NCBI GenBank assembly: GCA_030704615.1
Contig: CM060731.1
Location: forward strand, 20,956,001 to 21,020,000
Source of the DNA: Takakia lepidozioides
Lineage: Eukaryota > Streptophyta > Takakiopsida > Takakiales > Takakiaceae
DNA: 64,000 nucleotides
Direction: 5' to 3'
The notes beneath the pieces were generated by a model. It ran no database searches. It saw only the letters and a program-made list of their open reading frames with translations, and was not told where the DNA came from. The translations under genes were made by a program, and so were the position numbers. This document shows, piece after piece, positions 56,370-64,000 of the stretch; the stretch's first letter is position 1, and the number at the start of each line of letters is the position of its first letter.

Positions 56370-56545
56370 GTGATCCCCTCAAGAGCAAACCCCGTCTTGG
56401 AAGTCGTGACAGCAGTTGACAACAATTGATCGCCCAGCCGTCTTTGAGATGAACTTTGTGGATGCGTGGCAGTCAGCACACCCCCTCAGGTTCTTGATGA
56501 TGTGGGTAGGTGTCCCTGGTGCCGATGAGACTCAAAAATCTTCAG
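56370..56545 (-). pseudogene. DYW-domain C-terminus relic
   Basis: Read on the minus strand: APGTPTHIIKNLRGCADCH (PG box and CxxC), KFISKTAGRS, and HDFQDGVCS, then a stop where Cys is expected, then GDHW. This is the final ~60 residues of a DYW domain of the variant ending DHW, with one stop. It lies downstream of the PPR gene at 57,653-59,947 on the same strand and may be its displaced tail. Confidence 0.8.
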
Positions 56546-57149
56546 AATCTCTTATGATGTTAACGTTTCTCTGTTGAATGGTTCGGTCTGGTGAGTTCAA
56601 TCCGCAACAGCTGAAGACCAACGGATCTGCAATGTTGAATGGAGGCTGGTTTGAGAAGTTAGCCTATCAGCACCATGTCCACAGTTGGGTGTCATATGCA
56701 GGAACTGCAAGCAGGTATGGCTACACTGTAGAAATTACATACCTTAGTTGATTGCATAATAAAGATCTGTAGATAAATCTGACCGTTAAATAGATTACCA
56801 ACTTGCGCAGGCCAATGAGGCTGTACAATAAACATTCTGTGAACTAGAATGATTTTCGGTAGTTAGTTTACATATTGCCATTGGCTATTCCACCCTTTTA
56901 AAACGAGAGAAATATGCACCACTCATTCTTGTAATCCGACGACGGGGGTTGAACATTGGACCCCTCACCGACATCACTGTAGCCACTAGAGGCGGCATTC
57001 ATAGCGACACTATTATGCTATACATAATACCTTGAACACTCCGATCACATCCATTTACAAATGCTTAAAAGATATCCACCTCAATGTATTCGCTCTTTCA
57101 CTGCCATCATGACTAACGAATGCAAATTAGAAACCACTCCCTCATAGGT

Positions 57150-57650
57150 CACCTTGTAGGCATTATCACGCATGTGTTCTTATAGTACCCACCTGAAAGG
57201 GGTTGGCCAGTAGTTGCAATGCGAAGTGTAACTTTCTCACTGCTGTGGTAAAGAGACAATTCCTTGCCCTTTTGTGCTTGTGGCAGTCACTGCACAACCT
57301 CTGGTTTTTGATGATGTGGGTAGGTGTCTCGAAAGCAATCGCTAGCTTTCTCACTCTGGCGGTAAAGAGAATTCCCTCTCTTCTGTATCGTGCAATACAA
57401 AGCCTCCTTCAACTGCCCAGACAATCTCGTCAGCTCAGCATGCATTTCCTCAATTTGTGGGAGCTGATTGTTTTCTACAACGAACCTACTTCAATGCAAC
57501 TGCAACCTGGCTCCTTTATGACTCTGTCCTTCATCATTGTCCTTGCCCTTTTTATCTCCCACCTACCCACTGAAGCATAGATGTTTGATAGCAGCATGAG
57601 TTGCAGCACATTGCGGATTACATTTGAGAAGGTTTAAGGCTGCCCCTTTT
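57150..57650 (-). pseudogene. Decayed E/DYW region downstream of the PPR gene
   Basis: Minus-strand frames contain FVVENNQLPQIEEMHAELTR (E+ region, about 57,510-57,430), LSGQLKEA, then KLAIAFETPTHIIKNQRLCS and DCH (start of DYW) near 57,350-57,270. After CSDCHKH the similarity breaks. Stops and frame changes separate these pieces from the upstream PPR frame. Both this and the 56.4-kb relic contain PTHIIKN-x-R, so the region is partly duplicated. Confidence 0.75.
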
Positions 57651-57652
57651 GC

Positions 57653-59947
57653 TCACACCACATTGCCATGAACTCTGCAGGCACCAAGCAAGGCCCCCCA
57701 CACTGATGCATCTGGTTCCATTGGCATTTTGGAAATAAGGTCCTTCGCCTCATCCAATTGGCCTGCGCGGCCAAGAAGATCCACCATGCAGCCAAAATGC
57801 TCCACTGAAGGAGTGAGGCCATAAGCTTGACTCATGGAATTGAAGTAATGACTACCTTCATCCACAAGACCCGCATGGCTACAGGCAGAGAGAAGAGATA
57901 TAAAGGTTATACCATCCGGTTTCAAGCCATGCTGTTGCATTTGCTCATATAGTTGCAGGGCTTCTGCGCCATACCCATGCTGACCAAATCCTGCAATCAT
58001 CCCATTCCACGAGACTAGATTTCGTTGATCCATATTGGTGAACACCTCACACGCATCCTTGACACTCCCACATTTGGCATACATGTTAACAAGGGCATTC
58101 TCCAAATTAATATATGACTCAATTCCAGCTTTGATGACGTCAGCATGGACCTCTTTGCCCTTCTCCAGGGCTCCCAAGTTGGCACATGCATTTAGAACAC
58201 AAATAAACGTCACCCTATCGGGTGTCACTCCTTCCTGCTGCATCTTCTCATAGATGCTTAGAGCCTCCCTACCGCACCCATACTGAGCAATTATGTCAAT
58301 CATGGCATTCCATGAACCCACATTCTGTTGAGTCATTTTCTCGAACACCCAAGCCATATTGTCAAACACTTTACGCTCATCATTTGTACTCCCACATTTG
58401 GCATACATGTCAGCAAGGGCAGTCTCCAGAATAATATCTGGTGCAATTCTAGCTTTGATGATCTCAGCATGGACCTCTTTACCCTTTTCCAGGGTTCCTA
58501 GACTGGCACATGCTTTCAGCACAGAAATGAATGTGACCCTGTTGGGCATAACATGTTCCTGTTGCATTCGTCGATATATCTCCAAAGCCTCCCCACCATA
58601 CCCATGCTGAGCATATCCTGTGATCAGTGCACTCCATGAGACCACATCTTGTTGAGCCATACTATCAAACACTTGATGAGCATCTTTCACGCTCCCACAC
58701 TTGGCATACATGTTAATAAGAGCATTTTCCAAAATGATATCTGGTGCAATTCCACTTCTGTTGATGTCAGCATGGACCTCTTTGCCCTTTTCCAGGGCTC
58801 CTAGACTGGCACATGCTTTGAGAACACAAACAAACGTGACCCGGTTGGGCATCACACCTGCCTGTTGCATTTGCTGATAAATGTCAAGTGCGTCTCTACC
58901 ACTACCATGCTGAGCATATCCTGCAATCATTGCACTCCATGAGACCACATTCCTTTCCAAAATATTATCGAACACTACTTGTGCATCCTTCATGCTCCCG
59001 CATTTGGCATACATGTCAGCCAGTGCAGTCTCCAGAATGACGTCTAGCTTGATTCCAGCTTTGATGATGTCTGCATGGACCTCTTTTCCTTTTTTGAGGG
59101 CTCTGAGGCTGGTGCATGCATTGAGAATGCAAAGAAATGTGACTGTATTGGGCGTCAGCCCCTCCTGTTGCATTTGCTCATAGATTTGCAAAGCTTCCCT
59201 CCCACACCCATGCTTGGCATATCCTACGATCATAGCATTCCATGAGACCACATCCTGTTGCGCCATGCTGTCAAACACTTGACGTGCAAACTTGACATCC
59301 CCACATCTAGCATACATGTGAATAAGGGTATTGTCCAGAATGATATCTGGTGTAATTCCACTTTTGTTAATGTCAGCATGTACCTCTGTGCCCTTGTCCA
59401 GGGCTCCAAGACTGGCACATCCATTGAGGACACAAATGAATGTGACCCTGTTCGGTGCCACCCCATCCCATTGCATTTGTTTATAGAGCTTCAAAGCCTC
59501 CCTACCATACCCACGCTTGGCATATCCTCCTATTATTATATTCCAAGTAAAGATATCTCGTTTGGGCATTTCGTCAAAGACGTGGCGTGCATCCACCAGG
59601 CTCCCACACTTGGCATACATGTTCACAAGGGTGTTCAGAACAAGGACGTTGGGTTTGAATCCACTTTGGATAATGTGGGCATGCACCTTTTTTCCTTCTG
59701 CTAGGCATTTCATAGTGATGCACTCTTGCAAGATGTATACGTAAGTCTTGGAGTCTGCCTGAAGGCATCGCTCGTTGACTGTGCAAGGTGCCTTACATAG
59801 TGTCCTCACGTCCCAACAAGCGGTAGAAGATTTTATTTTCATTCCCTCTCTTGGTCCTTTTTCAGATGCAGTGGTGATGACGGAGGTGGCACTCCTGCCA
59901 CCACTCTGATGTCCACCAAGAAACTGTGTCTGATGAAACCCTGCCAT
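57653..59947 (-). CDS. PLS-class PPR protein, truncated before its E+/DYW region
   Basis: 764-residue open frame from an ATG at 59,947. A short leader is followed by about six P-L-S triplets, each beginning with a PNRVTFICVLNGC-like motif, then CMVDLLGRAGQLDEAKDL and the start of the E motif (DASVWGALLGACRVHGNVV), where a stop ends it. Related DYW proteins continue for about 200 more residues; that sequence lies downstream in broken form. It could survive as a DYW-less PPR protein or be a recent pseudogene. One repeat carries a small internal duplication (VFDNMAWVFEKM). Several triplets are nearly identical, indicating recent internal expansion. It is a close paralogue of the gene at 61.7-64 kb, in opposite orientation. 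Confidence 0.85.
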   Translation of the reverse strand: MAGFHQTQFLGGHQSGGRSATSVITTASEKGPREGMKIKSSTACWDVRTLCKAPCTVNERCLQADSKTYVYILQECITMKCLAEGKKVHAHIIQSGFKPNVLVLNTLVNMYAKCGSLVDARHVFDEMPKRDIFTWNIIIGGYAKRGYGREALKLYKQMQWDGVAPNRVTFICVLNGCASLGALDKGTEVHADINKSGITPDIILDNTLIHMYARCGDVKFARQVFDSMAQQDVVSWNAMIVGYAKHGCGREALQIYEQMQQEGLTPNTVTFLCILNACTSLRALKKGKEVHADIIKAGIKLDVILETALADMYAKCGSMKDAQVVFDNILERNVVSWSAMIAGYAQHGSGRDALDIYQQMQQAGVMPNRVTFVCVLKACASLGALEKGKEVHADINRSGIAPDIILENALINMYAKCGSVKDAHQVFDSMAQQDVVSWSALITGYAQHGYGGEALEIYRRMQQEHVMPNRVTFISVLKACASLGTLEKGKEVHAEIIKARIAPDIILETALADMYAKCGSTNDERKVFDNMAWVFEKMTQQNVGSWNAMIDIIAQYGCGREALSIYEKMQQEGVTPDRVTFICVLNACANLGALEKGKEVHADVIKAGIESYINLENALVNMYAKCGSVKDACEVFTNMDQRNLVSWNGMIAGFGQHGYGAEALQLYEQMQQHGLKPDGITFISLLSACSHAGLVDEGSHYFNSMSQAYGLTPSVEHFGCMVDLLGRAGQLDEAKDLISKMPMEPDASVWGALLGACRVHGNVV

Positions 59948-61518
59948 CCTGCAAGAGTCAAAGCTCTTACCTACTCACATTATGCATCTCAAAGCTCCTA
60001 GATACTTCAAAGAAAGATCTCCTCAATAGGACTGGCTTATTGATACATGTTGACAGGACTACCAACTGCATCTTCTACTTTGTCGATAAGCAGTACCTTT
60101 GATCTCTTTGAGTTGGAGCGCTTGAATCATGATCAGAACAATACCCCCTGGATTCTTGGAACGGAGTTCCACTTGCACATCAACATAAGAAGTATCACCA
60201 CATTGTCTTCCAACTTGTATTATGGCAGCTGGTTTTTCTTTCACCCATGGAGGGTTTGACCAACTCTCAGGTCCACAGGACGTCCTTTGTGTACTTATGT
60301 CTGAAGTCCGGAACTCTTGGACTTCTCTGTGAAAACTGCAATTAGGCAGTTGAGTTTCAATCACAAGCTACAAACACCGACCCTCCAAGCATTATTCAAA
60401 TATCAGGATGGTGGAGCTGAATCAACACCTTCAAATTCCAGGCTATGGAACTCCAATGGGTTTTCCACCTTGCCAGCTTCAGTCACAAGGCCTCCTTGAT
60501 AAACATTTTCGCCTCCTAAATGAAATCAACCTCACCTTCTTCGGCTGGTTGTCCCACGCTGGGAAGATTCTGAGAAGAATTCCTTCAGGAGATCTAGTTT
60601 GCTCATTGCCTGCCCTGTATGCAAAAACAACTAAAACATAGATCTTCAGCAGATTCTGATTGCAAGAGTCTTAATGAGGAAAGATACCGCAGGCTTCTAC
60701 AATATTAACCTTTCTCGCTCCATACATCTTTTGCATAGCCTCAATTTTCTGTAACGAAATTATTGTTGGCTGTGAGCAGGCACTATGTCGTTATCGGGCT
60801 GGTTTTCGATAGAACGGGAGGGCTGAAATTTGGCAGGCACTTTGCCGACGTTAGCAAGGAGCGGTCAACGAGTTCATCTCTCCCTGCCCTTTATCCCTTT
60901 ATCCGTATCTGTTGCCCAGAAGGACCCCAAGCAATATGAGCATCTGTCTTGACGAGCCTTTTGATTATGTAATGAGCTCAAAATGCCCGCATCTTTGGAA
61001 CTTGCAGCCGGATTTTCGACTGGGATGTGGGCACTGTCATTACTCTCACCCAAGGAAAAGCCTTGATAGGCATACATCCTTCCTCTATCTCCCTCATGCA
61101 AAGAAGATATAATATATTCCCAGTTCCATACCTTGCTTGGGTTTCCCAGGAGGCTGGGGAAGCCACTCGGCCATCGCTGGCAAGGATGTAGGGCCCGGCA
61201 TTGCCAAGGTGGCCACGCAATTCAGCTCCACAGCCTGACCCTATAGCATGCTGCATGCTGTGTGGCCTCTCGCCCAGTGTATCAATGGAGAAGAAAGGCC
61301 CTTCGTTATAGTCTCTTCCTGCGCGCTCAGAGCACGCTGCCATCCACGAGCGGTGAGAGAGATTGAGAGAAGACCCAAGAAGGAATGTGGCTAGAGCAAA
61401 ATTTCAATTGTGAATTTCAATTCCAATGTGCATGGAGTCAATGACGGCAAATACGTCTACAGAAAAGTCGCCAACACCCTGTTAGTTCCGTAGTTCAAAG
61501 TTTCTCGTTCCTCTAGTG
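59948..61518. other. Shared upstream region of two divergent PPR genes
   Basis: About 1.6-1.8 kb separates the two diverging PPR frames. No other gene was recognised. It would have to contain both promoters if both are transcribed. Confidence 0.4.
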
Positions 61519-64000
61519 ATGGTGGTGTCCTTTGCTCCCGAGATCTCGTCTTCTCCTTGGTGCGACCAGAGGAAAAGTCTCACATGCTGGAGCAGATTCA
61601 GTGGCCAGGCTGTGGAGCTGAAACCGGCATCCACCTTCGCATTGTCGACCCAAATGCTTGTCAGGGATGGAGATACCCCCTCTTCAGCCTTCCGTGAACC
61701 CAACGAAAGGTACAGACATCAAAATCTTTGCATTTTCTCGGTTGTCAACATGTATGCCAAGTGTGGGAGCATGGTGGATGCATGCGGGGTGTTTGACAAA
61801 ATGCCTGAACGGAATGTGCTTACATGGACTATAATAATTGCAGGGTATGCCAATCATGGGTGTGGTAGGGAGGCTTTTGAGCTCTATGAGCAAATGATAC
61901 AGAAAGGGGTGAAGCCCAGTAACGTCACGTTCATTTGCGTTCTCAAGGCATGTGCCAACATAGGAGCCCTGGAAAAGGGTAGGCATGTCCATGCTGACAT
62001 CGTAAAGTCTGGAAGCCCGTCATATGTTAATTTGGAGAATGCCCTTGTCGACATGTATGCCAAATGCGGGAGCATCAAGGATGCGCATCAAGTGTTTGAA
62101 AGCATGCCCCAAAGAAATGTGGTCTCATGGAATGCCATGATAATAGGATATGCTCAGCATAGGTGTGGTAGGGAGGCTTTTGAAATCTTTCAGCAAATGC
62201 AATGCACAGGGTTGATGCCCAATAGGGTCACATTCATTGCATGCTCAATGCGTGTGCCAGATCCCTAGAAAAGGCCAAACAGGTACATGCAGACATGATC
62301 GAAGCTGGAATTGTGTCATCTATCATTCTAGAGACTGCCCTTGCTGACATGTATGTCAAATGTGGGAGCATGAAACATGCACAGCAAGTGTTTGACAAAA
62401 TGGCTCAACAAGGTGTGGTCTCATGGAATGCCATGATCGGAGGATATGCTCAGCATGGGTGTGGTAGGGAGGCTCTTGAGATGTATCAGCAAATGCAGCA
62501 GCAAGGGGTGAGGCCAGACAGGGTCACATTCATTTGCACTGTCAAGGCATGTGCCAGCCTAGGAGCCCTGGAAAAGGGAAAGCAAGTCCATTGTGATATC
62601 ATCAAAGCTGGAATTCTATCATATATCAATTTGGAGAATGCCCTGGTTGACATGTATGCCAAATGTGGGAGCATGAAGGATGCACGCCAAGTATTCGACA
62701 ATATGGCTCAACGAGATGTGGTCGCATGGAACACTATTATTACTGGATATGTTCAGCATCTGTGTGGTAAAGAGGCTTTGGAGGTCTATGAGCAAATGCA
62801 GGTGAAAGGGGTTAGGCCTGACAATGTGACTTTCATTTGCATTCTCAATGCATGTGCCAGCCTCAGAGCCCTCAAAAAGGGCCAACAGGTACATGCTGAC
62901 GTCATTAAATCCCAAATTAGGCTGGATATCATATTGGAGACTGCACTTGCTGACATGTATGCCAAATGTGGGAGCATGAAGGATGCACGTCAAGTGTTTG
63001 ACAATATAGTGAAACCAAATGTGATCTCGTGGAGTGTGATGATCACAGGATATGCTCAGCATGGGTTTGGAAGGGAAGCTCTTGAGATCTATGAGCAAAT
63101 GCAACGGGAAGGGATCACGCCTGACAGGGTTGCATTCGTTTCTGTTCTCAATGCGTGTGCCAGCCTGGGGGCCCTGAAAAAAGGCAAACAGGTCCATGCA
63201 GACCTCCTCAAAGCTGGAATTGCACCTGATATCATCTTGGAAACTGCCCTTGCTGACATGTATGCCAAATGTGGTAGTGTAACAGATGCATGTCACGTGT
63301 TCAACAAGATGGCACAGCAAGATGTGATTTCATGGAATGCTATGATTGCAGGATATGGTCAGCATGGGTGGGGTAGGCAGGCCCTGCAACTATTTGAAAA
63401 AATGCAACAGGAAGGCTTGAAGCCAAACAGTATCACCTTTATATCTGTTCTCTCTGCATGTAGCCATGTGGGCCTACTGAACGAAGGCTGTCACTACTTT
63501 GTTTCCATGAGTCAAGATCATAGTCTCACTCCTACAGTGGAGCATTTTGGGTGCATGGTCGACCTTCTTGGCCGTGCAGGCACATGACTTAATTAACAGA
63601 ATGCCAATTGAAGCAGGTGCACCAGTGTGGGGGGCCTTGCTTAGCGCCTGCAGAATTCATGGTGCTATGGAGCTAGCAGAATGTGCAGCAAAACATCTTC
63701 TTCAGTTGGATCCACAGCATGCTGCAAACTATGTGCTGCTATCAAACATCTATTCTGCATCTGACCGGTGGGATGAACAAGCTAAGGTGAGAAAAATGAT
63801 GGAGGACAGAGGGGTCAGAAATGAGCCAGGTTGCAGCTGGGTCAAGGTCGACAACCAGGTGCATACTTTCCTGGTAGACGACAAATTGCATCCACAAATT
63901 GAGGAAATCCATGCTGAGCTGCAGAGGTTATCTAACCGGATGACAGAGGCTGGATATGTGCCTGACAAATGCTTTGTGTGGAGGAGGAACAAAAGGACTT
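61519..64000 (+). pseudogene. PLS-class PPR gene with frameshifts; 3' end beyond the window
   Basis: PPR motifs run from about 61,740 (VVNMYAKCGSMVDACGVFDK) through about six triplets. Near 62,237 a single base is missing relative to paralogous repeats (TTCATTGC where others have TTCATTTGC), shifting the frame from 61,519-62,268 to that of 62,241-63,587. Near 63,583, after DLLGRAG, a small deletion shifts it again, and the E region follows (PVWGALLSACRIHGAMELAE; YVLLSNIYSASDRWDEQAKV; HPQIEEIHAELQRLSNRMTE), running to the edge. The first ~70 codons do not look like a transit peptide or PPR, so the 5' end is also damaged or spliced. The DYW domain, if present, lies off the right edge. Confidence 0.85.

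Noticed and set aside
55988-56479. 163-codon minus-strand frame as a gene
   Set aside because: It overlaps the DYW relic in another frame, and the relic's motif match is far stronger.

Overview
This window is nuclear DNA from a land plant. It carries a potassium-channel gene split over at least 14 exons, a vacuolar amino-acid transporter gene, and several intron-poor PLS-class pentatricopeptide-repeat (PPR) genes ending in DYW domains, together with plant-type LINEs, a Ty3/gypsy chromovirus, a MULE transposase with a SWIM finger, and hAT and Harbinger MITEs. Clustered, highly repetitive DYW PPR genes suggest a seedless plant (moss, lycophyte or fern) rather than a flowering plant; that placement is inference.

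Layout. 0-7.4 kb: LINE debris (a decayed LINE ORF1, a tandem duplication, a SINE-like repeat, and a 5'-truncated LINE called LINE-B here). 7.9-15 kb: an AKT-type K+ channel gene whose N-terminal exon is not visible and whose introns carry several LINE-B tails in both orientations. 16.3-19 kb: an intact single-exon DYW PPR gene. 22.3-23.2 kb: PPR relic. 24.5-29.3 kb: a second LINE (LINE-A) whose central 2.28 kb is inverted between 8-bp inverted microhomologies. 29.5-41.9 kb: an unusual block holding (i) an unrecognised multi-exon reading frame with glutamine/threonine-rich repeats, (ii) a ~192-bp satellite, and (iii) an intron-containing MULE-SWIM transposase. Noncoding parts of this block are filled with the word AGTC(T/C)GCTG, while the exons of (i) carry its complement. 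42.9-47.9 kb: a decayed gypsy chromovirus. 48.6-49.3 kb: a CDK fragment and more of the same satellite. 49.8-50.2 kb: a LINE-B tail split by a Harbinger-type MITE. 52.3-53.9 kb: an AVT3-like amino-acid transporter. 54.9-55.6 kb: a hAT-type MITE with dense CCGGATAT words. 56.4-64 kb: two divergent, paralogous PPR genes, both damaged.

Probable functional host genes are the AKT-like channel (5' end unresolved), the PPR-DYW gene at 16.3-19 kb (organelle RNA editing) and the AVT3-like transporter. Most of the rest is transposon-derived. Premature stops in the MULE, the gypsy element and the unknown reading frame are all explicable as C-to-T or G-to-A changes, consistent with long-term cytosine methylation.
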